Shown piece by piece: positions 10,296-21,031 of a DNA stretch of 64,000 nucleotides. Position 1 is the stretch's first letter. Each line of letters begins with the position of its first letter. Both the position numbers and the translations under genes were made by a program. Source of the DNA: Actinernus sp. WN-2022. Taxonomy: Eukaryota; Cnidaria; Anthozoa; Actiniaria; Actinernidae. The notes beneath the pieces are model-generated. The model ran no database searches. It had not been told where the DNA came from and was given only the letters and a program-made list of their open reading frames with translations. The DNA is taken from the NCBI GenBank assembly GCA_030867875.1, contig JAOWCC010001368.1, positions 8,355,714-8,419,713 on the forward strand, written 5' to 3'.

Positions 10296-12035
10296 TCAGA
10301 TGTTGCCTTGCATCGAAACAATTGCCACTTCATTGTTCCAGAATAAAGAATCATCCGGCTTCAACCTAGTGACATCTTTAACGTGTTGCAGGTTCACGGT
10401 CCTCTTTATCGACCTTTATCTAGTTCCTAATATTAAAGCCGACTGCGATATTTTAAAGAATTCATGTCCCGTTTAACCAATTAAGGAAAATTGATTGTTG
10501 TTACATTAAAAGAAACAAGTTACAGCAACAATTAACCTCTCGTCAGAGTGCAATTACAAGATCATTTACAATCTAGCTAACATGCGAAGAGCTTTTTCTC
10601 TTTGGGTTAAAACAATTGTTGTGAGTGTTCCAATATCTCCTCTAAATCACAGTAAAAGCCCCAAATAAAAATATGTATACCCCAAGGACATTGGCATAAT
10701 CAGGGCATTTATCCCGACATCACTTTCAATAATATTCAAATTTTTCTTTTCAAGTTCTCACCTTAATATTAAACTCTGGCTTCCTTCAATCCTAATTACT
10801 CTTATGCAACATATAAGCTTAACTTGGGTATTACAGTGTAGTAGCTACGGTGAAGTACTGACTGTTCAATTTACACAGATTAAGTGACTTGCAACCCAAG
10901 AAAGGGTTATAAAATAATGAAATTCACTCCCGTCATCTACCTTAGTGGTATTAACAAGTAAAAAGCTAAGAATCATAATTATGACTAGTTGAGAAACTTA
11001 CCATGGTATCCATCGATAACGTCGAGTGAGCGTTCATTGATATCAACTGAGAACATCAAGAAATGACGCCATAATTTATTTTCTTGATTAGAACATTTTG
11101 TGGCAAAAGAAAAAAGAAAAGAAAAACTTTAGTCTGAGCACAGTATCTTGGCTGTTTATATTAGTTTATCCTGCTGGAAAACACCGGATATTCTTTGGCA
11201 ATAGTGCTTCCATTCCAAACCCACGAATATACGTCAAGTTGAAGCCTTCAAAGATGTCATTGACGACGGTAGAGACGATGTCAAATCGCCTCACGATCTT
11301 CATTTGTTCATCCCAAGAATTCTGTAACGATTTCTAATCATTCAACGAACTGATTACTAGCTTTCGAACCATCGCCTGATGCGAAATTAAACGCTGGGAT
11401 ATAGCTATATACGCGCATGCGCTCAAGAAAATCAGAATAGATATAATACAAATAATACAAATACGGTGATTATTCGGCGCTAGAGGAGGAGAATGATACG
11501 TGCGGACTTCCTTAGTACTGATAATTTATCACAGTTTTATTACTGTACTTCCGACATGTTGCTATGGAATCAGAGTGATCAGACAATTACGAACAGGAGA
11601 GTGTTCCATGCAGATGTGGTTGCCGTGACAACTATTGGTCAGTTAGCAGTCATTAGTAAACTTAAATGTCGATCAGTTTTGAGACGACATCAGTGTCATT
11701 ACGGGGAATCGAATGAATTGTTTTTTACTAGAGAATTTCTTTAATTTTGTTTTCTCGGCAAAGGTTGGGAACGCAATGCAACGATTTCTTGATTAGGATG
11801 CGAGGAATAATGACAATAAATTTTCAATATAAAACACCTGAGGTAAAACATAATATCGATATGTTGCGAGGGAGTCCATATATAATCAATATAACAATTT
11901 TCCACCAACATATATTCTCCAGAATTGACGTCGCTTCCATGTTGAGTCCCAGACTTCCAGGGTGACAAAAACCTTTGTTTCTGTGTATCCAGACTCGTTC
12001 TGAAACTGCTCAGTTCGAGGCTGACTGCGCAAAAT
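10296..12035 (-). other. Cluster of coding-like blocks, possible spliced gene
   Basis: Four minus-strand open blocks have natural-looking translations: 11886-12035 (contains TKVFVTLEVWDSTWKRRQ), 11166-11321 (contains WDEQMKIVRRFDIVSTVV), 11002-11075 (contains KLWRHFLMFSVDINERSLD) and 10296-10403 (ends VAIVSMQGNI then stop). The third block is preceded by a strong pyrimidine tract (about 11099-11132) and followed by a perfect GTAAGT donor at 10996-11001. I could not make the phases of the first three join, and blocks of 25-50 codons arise by chance in such DNA. No family recognised. Confidence 0.2.
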
Positions 12036-12126
12036 CTGTTGTTTCTATTGTTCATGATGGCCGACCATGTGAGAAGGGTCAATTCAGTAAAATTGTCGGG
12101 ATTCCTGTGGAGCAAAGTCTACCGGT

Positions 12127-12166
<40 letters not shown>
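12127..12166. repeat. 40-base G homopolymer
   Basis: An uninterrupted run of 40 G. Any ORF through it shows only poly-Gly. The length is likely to be polymorphic and prone to assembly error. Confidence 0.95.
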
Positions 12167-12167
<1 letters not shown>

Positions 12168-12169
12168 AG

Positions 12170-12589
12170 GGAGTCTAGTCTTCACTGGTTGCGCTGTGTC
12201 ACGGTACTGCGCATGTCACAGTCCCCAGACATTGAATTGACAGCTGTATTGTGTAACATCCAATGAGAATCAATCAAAATAAATTGCCGGAAACGCAACA
12301 CTGTCGGCCACACTGCCGTGATTCACAGATTGTAGTTTTACACAGTATATGGCGAGATTTACAAGGATTTTATTCTTCCTACATCCAAGGCAAACAGCAT
12401 TGAGTAAATAATGGTATCTATATTTCATTACTTGCTTGTATTTTTTGCTGTTTCCATGGCCAGTCGTAAACAGTCCGAAGAAACGAGCTGCTCGCGTCCG
12501 TGGATATATATTTCTTCGTTATGCACTTTTGACATCATATAATTCTTCAAATGGCACCATTGTTTTATTTCTACATGTTTAATAATACA
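12170..12589. other. No recognisable feature
   Basis: Sequence between the G homopolymer and the 2.5-kb inverted-repeat element. It has no ORF of note, no terminal repeat and no RNA gene that I can see. Confidence 0.4.
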
Positions 12590-12668
12590 GTTCTCTGCAC
12601 AGGCAGTCCAATCTCATGATTTGTGTATTTATACGCTTACAAATATCGCTTGAATAGTTCATATTATC

Positions 12669-12912
12669 AAATAGCCTCGGTCTGACGAAGAACTTGGAAA
12701 TGGGCGACAAATTGTTCGATTTCTCCAGAATGTGTTATCGCTGGATCTTAAAATTCGGCTAGGGATGAGTTTATTTATCATTCTATGGCCTACCCTAGTT
12801 TCGAGTTATTTGGAGTGAGCGAAGTGTGATTTTCGTGGCAAAGATTACAGGTTATGTATCGTATATTTGTCGGTTATCTCCAGCTAATAGCTTCGCCAGA
12901 CCGAGGCTATTT
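12669..12912. mobile_element. Nested MITE with AAATAGCCTCGGTCTG ends
   Basis: Inverted ends AAATAGCCTCGGTCTG[A/G]CGAAG at 12669-12690 and 12891-12912. Most of its interior (12692-12880) is repeated in direct orientation just outside it at 12977-13161, at about 95% identity by eye. The MITE may have copied neighbouring DNA, or two related elements lie side by side. Confidence 0.7.
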
Positions 12913-13941
12913 GACGTTTGGTCCTAACCGGAAATTCCCCCGTCCAACTTCGTTGGCTGCCAATTAACCTCGAAGGACTTGAAAATGGGCGACAAATTGT
13001 TCGATTTCTCCAGAATGTGGTATCGCTGGATCTTAAAATTCGGGTAGGGATTTATCATTCTATGGCCTGCCGTAGTTTCGAGTTATTTGGAGTGAGCGAA
13101 GTGTGATTTTCGTGGCAAAGATTACAGGTTATGCATCGTATATTTGTCGGTTGTCTCCAGCCTTTTCCTTTTATTAGGAGGTGAGGAAAAGAGGTTCGAA
13201 AAAAAACACAGCGGAAACGATCCTAGAAGAGCTCAGAGGTATGAATAACTACAACTGAAACATTGTACGGTGAAGTCGTGTATTTATTTGTCTAACCACA
13301 GGCAGCCCAAGCTCTGTATTTGCACTGTGTGACTATTATTTCACAAAATTCTCAGATAAAGAAAATGAACTTACCTTAAGAGTTTGTTGTTGTCCTGTTG
13401 TTTCTCTGGGGTCTAGAAATGGCGGTTATGGGGCATTTCTCTCACTTTGGATTTTTCTCTCTTCTCTGTCTAAAAGAAAGGAAAGGCTGCACACTCAAAT
13501 TCAAACCACGAGGCACTTGAGGCCGATTTTTCGCACGAAAACCCATCCGATAGGCGTAATTTCCTCCGTTAGGTGAAAGATAGATAGTTTTTCTTACCCC
13601 AGAAGTTTACAGACTTGAGAAATCATTATCCTAACTCTTCCAAATGAACTCATTTCTTTGAAAAAGCCCTCTCATTCTTCGTAAGAAACTACGTGTTTGC
13701 TGCTATTCGGCCATGACCGTGACAAAATTCCTCTTTCCGGCAGAGGGATAGTCAATAAATTGCCAGATACGTTACTCTCTCCCCACGGGGTCTAACGTGC
13801 CGCCTAATGTACTGAGTAGCCAATCGCGTGGCTACAATTTCAAACAAGTTGACAACGCTTGACGACGGCAAGCGGTTTCATATAGCAGTTCGATGTTTGC
13901 ACATTATATACCTTATTTTGAAACTTGTCTACAAGTGAATC

Positions 13942-14013
13942 GGCTCTATGGTAAAGTGGTTTAGAGCGCGCGCCTCGAATCCAACGATTAGGAGTTCGAT
14001 TCCACACAAGCCA
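13942..14013 (+). repeat. tRNA-like sequence in palindrome arm
   Basis: About 72 nt starting GGCTCTATGGTAAAGTGG with a B-box-like GGAGTTCGATTCC near its 3' end, as in a pol III promoter. The inverted partner is at 14321-14394. Pairing of the acceptor and anticodon stems is poor, so I read it as a SINE-type or decayed tRNA relic, not a functional tRNA. Confidence 0.45.
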
Positions 14014-14320
14014 TTAAAAAAAAAAATTATTCTTTCTCAGTTTTATTTTATCTTTTCCTCTATTTTAAGCTATTTTTTTGATTAAAATGATCGCATACAA
14101 AGTACGTTAATCTATTAAAACTGTAGCGTTCGATACTTTCACAGGATTTTATATCATTGCACTATAATAATATAAATAAAAATCGAGGTCATGACCGTGT
14201 TGGAGCTTGAGAGCCAATGCAAAACAAAGTTTTAGTGTGGAAGGCGGCTCTAATAGCTTAAAATAGAGGAAAAGATAAAATAAAACTGAGAAAGAAGAAA
14301 AAAAATTGTTTTTATGTTAC

Positions 14321-14394
14321 TGGCTTGTTGTGGAATCGAACTCCTAATCGTTGGATTCGAGGCGCGCGCTCTAAACGACTTTACCATAGAGCCG
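14321..14394 (-). repeat. tRNA-like sequence, inverted partner
   Basis: Mirror copy of the element at 13942-14013 in the other palindrome arm. Two pol III-like units therefore converge on the 173-bp loop. Confidence 0.45.
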
Positions 14395-15325
14395 ATTCAC
14401 TTGTAGACAAGTTTCAAAATAAGGTATATAATGTATAAGTTCTGAGCCCGTGATCTTTGGGAAGTAGCCGTCGTCAAGCGTTGTCAACTTGTTTGAAATT
14501 GTAGCCACGCGATTGGCTACTCAGTACAATAGGCGGCACGTTAGACCCCGTGGGGAGAGAGTAATGTATCTGGCAATTTATAGACTATCCCTCTGCCGGA
14601 AAGAGGAATTTTGTCACGGTCATGACCGAATAGCAGCAAACACGTAGTTTCTTACGAAGAATGAGAGGGCTTTTTAAAGAAATGAGTTCATTTGGAAGAG
14701 TTAGGATAATGATTTCTCAAGTCTGTAAACTTCTGGGGTAAGAAAAACTATCTACCTTTCACCTAACGGAGGAAATTACGCCTATCGGATGGGTTTTCGT
14801 GCGGAAAATCGGCCTCAAGTGCCTCGTGGTTTGAATTTTAGTATGCAGCCTTTCCTTTCTTTTAGACAGAGAAGAGAGAAAAATCCAAAGTGAGAAAAAT
14901 GCCCCATAACCGCCATTTCTAGACCCCAGAGAAACAACAGGACAACAACAAACTCTTAAGGTAAGTTTATTTTCCTTATCTGAGAATTTTGTGAAATAAT
15001 AGTCACACAGTGCAAATACAGAGCTTGGGCTGCCTGTGGTCTAACATTCATGTTTTGGAAGGATTTATAATATGAACTATTCAAGCGATATTTGTAAGCG
15101 TATAAATACACCAATCATGGGATTGGGCTGCCTGTGTTCTCTGCTGTAAAAAAATAGAACGTACATCCTATGGAAGATTTCTTGTCCTAAAGTTTGGAAA
15201 CGTAACACATGTATTTGACGCTAGAAAGTTCAGTACTCGCGGAAGTACGCAAGGTTTATATAATTGCTAGTGGCAGTTTACTAGTTTGCACTATCGGCTG
15301 TTATGGACTGGAAACTTACTTTCAC

Positions 15326-16385
15326 AGCTTAATATGTATGTCGATTGGTCAGAAGGATATCTTGTTTAAGATGCTACGGTCCTTTCGGCATCAGGAAATT
15401 TTTAAACGGGAGTTTTCGTTCAGTATTTCAAGCTATGCTGTAGCGCGAGTTCAGTTAAGTCACAAATGTCCGTGAAACTAATACCGCGTTCATTATTATC
15501 AGTTTGCTCTATGGGTTCTCGTGTATTACTTCTGGAGCTTCATATGTATGTCGATTGGTCACAATGATTTCCTCTTTCAGTTTCCCCCGTTAGTTTGGAC
15601 ATTAGGGATATATCCTTGGAGATTTCGTACAGTTTAGCGACCGTGTGTCGAAAGTAGAAAAGTTCGTTTGTCACGAAAGTGCGTAAACGAACTGTCACAA
15701 GCGGTTTCATAGCAGTTCGATGTTCGACTCGCATGTAGTCGATGATAACTTATATAGCTTCATACCTGGGGAGGGGGGGGGGGGGGGGGTACTCCCATAT
15801 ATGGACTATACGGGGATGATCCGCTAACAGGGTATGGTTTTTCGAGGTTCTGATGTTAGGCAGGGTATCCATTTTCACATCGACAGATCTTGAACAAAGT
15901 ATGGCATTTATCTAGTGCCGTTATTTAGTCTAGTACTTGATGAAGACGTATTTAGTTATGACACTCATTATACAAGATCACAATAAACACTAACATCTAA
16001 GTATAGATAATTTGTTATTTGTCTGATAGAGGGAACATTTTAACACTTTGTCTTGAACAGGGTATGGAAATTTGAGTGTTTCTGTCTTAAACAGGGTAAG
16101 GGTTTCAGAGCCCCAGCGGCACACCCTACCCAACTTTGGATAGAGTACCCCCCCCCCCCCCCCCGGGAGCTTCATATGTACGTCGATTGCTCACAAGGAT
16201 TTCCTCTTTCAGTTTTTCCCGTTAGTTTGGACATTAGGGATTTATTCTTGGAGATTTCGTACAGTTTAGCGACGAAAGTGCGAATACTGACAAGCGGTTT
16301 CATCAGTAGCAGTTCGATGTTTGCAGACTATCACGTAGTCGATAATATAAACTTCTATAGCTTCATCTGTACGTCGATTACTCAC
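15326..16385. repeat. Short satellite array of ~190-220-bp monomers
   Basis: Monomers start AGCTT[C/A]ATATGTATGTCGAT at 15326, 15536, 16168 and 16359 (last one partial) and share GTTAGTTTGGACATTAGGGA and AGCGGTTTCAT blocks. A 403-bp MITE separates the second and third monomers. Confidence 0.7.
15765..16167. mobile_element. G-tract MITE, copy A, 9-bp target duplication
   Basis: Ends are a long G run leading into GTACTC on the left and its complement with a C run on the right. AGCTTCATA flanks both sides (15756-15764 and 16168-16176). The interior shares ACCCTGTTTAAGACA-type text with 22641-23317 in opposite orientation. A 9-10-bp duplication suggests a Mutator-like mobiliser. Confidence 0.8.
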
Positions 16386-16516
16386 CAGAATCCTTTTCGA
16401 ATCCTTTTTCTTATTCTGATTTACTCCTCTGAGAATACCAAGACAATGGTCCAAATTAGAGGGATAAAAGGATTCACGCAAAGAGTTGTGGTAGCTGTAG
16501 TATGTGACGTCATTAT
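16384..16516. mobile_element. CCAGAATCC/GACGTCAT MITE, truncated copy
   Basis: Matches the complete copy at 31702-31858, including CAGAATCCTTTTC at the left and GTGACGTCATTATGCAA at the right. The left terminal repeat is missing here. Confidence 0.6.
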
Positions 16517-16560
16517 GCAAATGTACTATTGGGTGAAGTAACGACCACAATGTTTTGACC

Positions 16561-16683
16561 ATATCGGGTAATAAGTTCATGTCCTAGATACACCAATATG
16601 TTACTGACGTTCTATGACCGAAACATAATAGAACGTAATTAACCTATTGTTGTATCTAGGACATGAACTTATTACCCCATATC
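16561..16683. mobile_element. Foldback element 1 of an adjacent pair
   Basis: Arms GGTAATAAGTTCATGTCCTA (left, from 16566) and complement (right, ending about 16682), with a second internal inverted pair around GTTCTAT. About 123 bp in total. Confidence 0.75.
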
Positions 16684-16852
16684 GCAAGTCCGCCATGTTG
16701 GAACGTGTGCGATGCTTTCTGGGATGGATACCCAGTTCTACAATGGGAAGTACCTAAACTTAATTTAGTCCACGGTTCGATTACTTCCCATTGTATTACT
16801 GACATATCCATCCCAGAGTGCATCGCACACGATCCAACATGACGGACTTGCG
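16684..16852. mobile_element. Foldback element 2 of an adjacent pair
   Basis: Arms of about 47 bp begin GCAAGTCCGCCATGTTGGA (16684) and end with the complement at 16852. An inner pair is CAATGGGAAGTA and TACTTCCCATTG. It abuts foldback 1 directly. Short GACCATA/TATGGTC sequences bracket both, which suggests one inserted into the other's target. Confidence 0.75.
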
Positions 16853-17060
16853 TTATGGTCTATTATAGAATGGTTTTCGATTGAGTATCGAAAGTAATAG
16901 GTGATTGCTACCGCCATCTTTATTTTACGATGCGGATGCGTGCGCCGCCGACACATCGACGTCATCACTTGCCAGCCAATCACAAAAGATTCTGGTGCAA
17001 ACCGCATATCATTAGCTATAGCTTTGTAGGCAATCGTGTAGTTCCATGCCTCCATGGGTC

Positions 17061-17214
17061 ATCCCTTCATGTAGGATGACACGAATTGCTACCAAATTGT
17101 ATTGTATTGTATTGTGTTGCATTCTATTGTATTGAATTTTTTTGTATTGAATTGTATTGTGTTATATTCTATTGTATTTTTGATAAAAAATCGTGCCGTC
17201 CTACATGAAGGGAT
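17061..17214. repeat. Inverted-repeat element with TATTG microsatellite core
   Basis: Imperfect inverted ends ATCCCTTCATGTAGGATGAC (17061) and complement (17195-17214) enclose an (ATTGT)n-type array at about 17096-17177. GTTCCATGC occurs just outside on both sides (17041-17049 and 17219-17227). Confidence 0.6.
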
Positions 17215-17315
17215 TGCCGTTCCATGCTACGCTACTTCGTAAACTTTGTTCTTACTGAGCTATAGTAACGATTATGGAGAAGTAAAAAATAAGATTGCGG
17301 CTGCAAAACAACTAC

Positions 17316-17640
17316 TAGTAAGTAAGTAAGTAAAACTTTATTTTATACACGCTTGCCCCGTCAACTATTAGATAAAAAGCTGGTTTCCACAAGGGACGTG
17401 TGGTATTAATTTAAAATTTATACTGAAACTACATTAATACTAACGACTAATAATAATAACCACTACATTAATAATAACTACTCTAATTTATTACTATAAA
17501 AACCTTTACTAAATAGAATCATGTAAAAGTGTGAGCATTAATTCTGCTAGTAAAGATAGATAGGGAGTCAGATTTTTGAAAGTAATATGATCAAAGTTTA
17601 GTTTTTAAATGCAGTCCTTTGTTTTACTTACTTTATGTAA
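17316..17640 (-). mobile_element. Probable LINE 3' end, minus strand
   Basis: AGTAAGTAAGTAAGTAAAAC followed by TTTATTTTATACACGC resembles the reversed tail of the CR1-like LINEs here (compare 9710-9730 and 61526). No coding remnant is clear, so only the tail is supported. Confidence 0.45.
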
Positions 17641-18032
17641 CATTTCACTACCACATAAATACCTATTTCAAAAACGTTGATACCATTGAACAACGAACAA
17701 TGAACAACAAACATTGATTGCAATAAACCTGTAGCGTAGTTCTTTCTTCTTCTTTTCTAATAGACTAGACTCGACTATATTAAGACTGATTTCGTTTCAC
17801 TAGTTTTTGCAATCGGCAATTATAATTACTCTGAGAAACAGAACAGAAGCCTGCTGCACACCAAGTCTAAAATTAAGGGTTTATCTCGGTGTAAAAACCA
17901 TTCCCTAGAGACCATGCCCTCGCGATCGCGCGCTCGGTGAGTAGTCGTACCATAATACTATAATTTATGCAGCTACTCATAATTAGTGGATATAAATACG
18001 TGAAAAAAATGATTGCCACCACGCGAATTCAC

Positions 18033-18470
18033 TCGTGGTCTAGCGGTTAGGGCACACCGCGGCAAAACGGTATGCTCCGCTGGCCGAAATAACGAAGGCT
18101 CTCCTATCAAATACAAATTACCAAGGGTTTTAACTTTTTTAGTAAATAATTTTATAACTAGGCTTAGTAAACTCACAGTGAATTACAAATTAAGAAAACT
18201 TCAACCTGTTAAAGTCTTAGGCTTATCTTTTAAGTAGTTTTCCTATTTTTTTGACAAAACAGTCCACAAACAGTCCAGAAAGTTTAAAATCACGGTGTGT
18301 GCCTCTTGTTTCATTTCAGTTTTCGCGGGAAACTGGGGGCGGCCGCACGCCCACAAGAAATAGCAAATTACGTATGCGCGTGACGTTTTTTCCGCGGTGT
18401 GGGGTAGGGTAGGGTTGTGTCAGTCTATAAATCTTATCTTCCTGGGTTCGAGTCCTACGCTGAGCGCAGT
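18033..18470 (+). other. tRNA-like sequence split by a MITE
   Basis: TGGTCTAGCGGTTAGGG (about 18036-18052), a classic A box, is followed by the 349-bp MITE. After the MITE comes a B box GGGTTCGAGTCCT at about 18443. Removing the MITE would bring the boxes closer to tRNA spacing, though the intervening text is longer than in a true tRNA. Likely a SINE head. Confidence 0.5.
18053..18401. mobile_element. CACACCGCGG-ended MITE, copy 2
   Basis: Ends CACACCGCGGCAAAACG and complement (ACGTTTTTTCCGCGGTGTG). GGTTAGGG and GGGTAGGG flank it directly, consistent with an 8-bp target duplication carrying one mismatch. The interior matches 9754-10088 (inverted) and 55557-55864 (direct). Confidence 0.8.
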
Positions 18471-18537
18471 GAATTTTTTTTCAAGTAGAGGCTCCCAAAT
18501 CCTTGTAAAATTTATAAGTGCCGCTTCGGGTGCTCGG

Positions 18538-19097
18538 TAGGCATGTCCCGATTGCGCTGGGCACTATTTCGGCACTATTTCGAGTTTGGAGCACTATTTC
18601 ACGTTTCCAGCACTCTTAAGCACTTTTTGACTTTTGAGCATAATATAGTTCTATAAAATCGCTTATTGACTGGTTGTCATGGAAATGCACGAGCTATGGT
18701 CCTTTGACCGTGGGAACAGTCGATTTTCATTGGCTCGTGACACTCTTGTGTTTCTGTAAACGTTTGGCGCCCTTTTCTGTTTATGTTTTTACGCCAGCAC
18801 TGTTTCTTGAACTGTTCTTGATCGTCAAATACTATTACTGTGAAGATGGAGGCAACAGACCAGCTAAGCGTATCTAGTGAAAATGAATCCGAAGATGAAA
18901 TAACTGTAGTTACAGACCCAATAACAGTAGCAGTAAATTCTGGAGCCTCATTACGTGCACCACAAGGCGCATCGATAGCACGGAATCGAAAATTGCCGAC
19001 CACCTAACCTAACCTAACCGTGAGCATTTTTTCGAGCACTATTTCTAAATTTCGAGCACTTTTTGGCGATTTTTCCAGCGCAATCGGGACATGCCTA
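18538..19097 (+). mobile_element. Non-autonomous hAT element with 8-bp TSD
   Basis: A 23-bp perfect terminal inverted repeat starts TAGGCATGTCCCGATTGCGC (18538-18560, complement 19075-19097). GTGCTCGG flanks both sides (18530-18537 and 19098-19105), an exact 8-bp target duplication as hAT transposases make. Subterminal CGAGCACTATTTC repeats fit hAT binding sites. Inside, a 53-codon plus-strand ORF (18846-19007) starts MEATDQLSVSSENESEDEIT. It reads like the acidic N-terminus of a protein and could be a leftover first exon of the transposase or a captured host exon. It ends at TAACCTAACCTAACC. Total 560 bp, no catalytic domain. Confidence 0.9.
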
Positions 19098-19109
19098 GTG
19101 CTCGGGAAA

Positions 19110-20830
19110 TATTCTAAGTCCCAAATTATTCATAGTTAACAAAGGGAGTTTTGTGACGCTGTCTGTGAGGTTTTCACACCGAGGTAGAGCCAAAATTAAT
19201 GTGAGCTAAAGAACTTAAAACAATAGGTGATAATGATGACATGACCAAAGCCTGCATCTGCTCTCTTATCGATATGTAGTTATGATAGGAAATCATGTTT
19301 GCCGCGTAGCACTAGTAAGTGTAAAGGATGTGATGTAAAGTCACGTGGTAAGCTGTAGTGCTGAATGTGCACGCCCTACGAGGGAAAGAGAACAAATCTC
19401 TGACCCAAGTGGGACTCGAACCCAACGACCTCCAGTTTTACATGGATGACGCCAAAACGTGAAGAGAACAACGAAGTGCGTAATGATGTCCTCTTCATGT
19501 TGTGACGTCATCTGTACAAATGCACGGCAGAATGGAATCTAATTTCTTTTACAGAATAATCGCAAACTAAAAACTTGAAAATATCCAATCAAAATCTGAA
19601 GTCGATTAGCATGTATTGAATGAGTTAATCACTTATTGAACTTGAGAACTTTATTTATATTCCAACAGCTATGAATACACACACACGCACCCTGGTAAAG
19701 TTAAGTTTGTTAGCTTTAAGTTAAGAAAACATATATAGTAGGAGAGACAACTCACAACAGAACAGAACTATCAAGCATTTCTAAAAAGTCAGATAGCTTT
19801 GATTCTTAGGTAATTTCTGTAAGAACTTGAGTGAGCAATAGGTTTCAGGTTTCAGGCTTGTACAGTATACCATTCCCAGGCCTAGGCCAGTTGGACAATA
19901 GTGAATTCATGGCTACTAAGAGGCAAACTAAAGGTAAACCAAACCAAATGATTTTGTTATCAAAACGGTATAGCAAAAATGCAAGAAAAAGCTAGTAGCA
20001 CGGGAGCAAACGGCTTAAGAGGACAGAACCAATGAGCAAAATATTCTGAAATAGCTTTGTTTGTTTGTTTAGAACAACATACAACTAGTACTCTACCAAA
20101 GCCTAAGTAATCTGATATTTCTTACCGTTCTCTTCATGCCTTCAGTAATGTTCCCCTTTTCTTTCCTCTTCAATCTCTACAAACAGCTGTCTAATAACAT
20201 CTCAGGAATCGGCGAAGAAACTCGAAGTCTCCATAGGAGTGAATTTACATACCGCGAACTCATAAGTAAACTTTTAAATTCTTTCAGAAAAAGAGTCAAT
20301 AAAAGATTCCTTGAATTCCTGTTAAACCAGCTTCGTATATAGCAAAACAAAGCCACTGTAGGGGGACTGGGTTTGGGTTGGGAGAATCAGTATGGAGAGG
20401 GGAGGGGAAGGGTTATGTTGAAGGGTTTGAGAGAATTTGACAAAATTTGGATTCTGGCTCTTGCACAATGGTCTTTTAAGTCTAACTTTGTTCCAGACCG
20501 TTACTGTACTATATAGGCTCCTTGAATGTTTTTTACTATAGACTTGTCGAACGCGCTGAGTAAGCAAGTGATGGCTTAAATCAGCCATTTTATTCTTTTG
20601 ATCAAGTTTTCATATTCTTTATCGCGCGATTTTATAACGAATTTAAAGTTTACACCATCTCTAGTTCGAGTTTATTTTTAGGAGGCGTCCAAAGTACATA
20701 GTTGTCATACAAAGGTTGTCCGAAACGACAAGCGACAAACATTGTGCTCGTAGCTGCTTTATTCACATGTGCATGTGGTCAATATATTTATTTAGTTAAC
20801 AAAATGAAAGACTGCATATATGAAGTTTGT
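19110..20830. other. No gene seen; minor tRNA-like relic
   Basis: On the minus strand near 19405-19420 there is a B-box-like GGGTTCGAGTCCCAC, probably a SINE fragment. A hairpin around 19440-19530 resembles the foldback at 4737. From 19600 to 20830 I see only short chance ORFs. Confidence 0.45.
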
Positions 20831-20833
20831 AAT

Positions 20834-21031
20834 TGCCCACTTTAGAAACGAGTAAGGGGCTGGGGCGAGTTCGGTTTCGCAAAGGCGCTTGGGATCGTTA
20901 CTGGGGACACCCTAATTGCAGAATACAAAGAAACATAGCAAATATCACAATTAACTGTCCCCAGTAACGATCCCAAGCACCTTTGCGAAACCGAACTCGC
21001 CCCATCCCTCTACTCGTTTCTAAAGCGGGCA
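20834..21031. mobile_element. 198-bp hairpin MITE
   Basis: Arms of about 80 bp begin TGCCCACTTTAGAAACGAGT and include TTCGGTTTCGCAAAGG[C/T]GCTT. The right arm ends at 21031 and a short AT-rich loop lies between. Confidence 0.85.

Larger units (their letters stand above)
13296..15039. repeat. 1.74-kb near-perfect palindrome
   Basis: Left arm 13296-14075 and right arm 14249-15039 are reverse complements of each other over about 780 bp with scattered mismatches, separated by about 173 bp. The arms begin with CCACAGGCAGCCCAAGCTC. High arm identity implies recent origin or gene conversion. Each arm carries one tRNA-like sequence. Confidence 0.9.
12599..15135. mobile_element. 2.5-kb inverted-repeat element with 9-bp target duplication
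   Basis: Outer inverted ends ACAGGCAG[T/C]CCAAT extend through about 75 bp (12599-12667 and about 15065-15135), including AAATATCGCTTGAATAGTTC. GTTCTCTGC flanks both sides (12590-12598 and 15136-15144) as a 9-bp target duplication, the size typical of Mutator-like elements. Most of the interior is a large palindrome (13296-15039) plus a nested 244-bp element. No transposase is visible, so it is non-autonomous. Confidence 0.75.

Noticed and set aside
11975..12266. ORFs ending in poly-Gly
   Set aside because: They run into the 40-G homopolymer; no domain is visible before it.
13942..14013. Functional tRNA gene
   Set aside because: The pol III boxes are recognisable but the cloverleaf pairing is poor and the sequence is inside a transposon arm.
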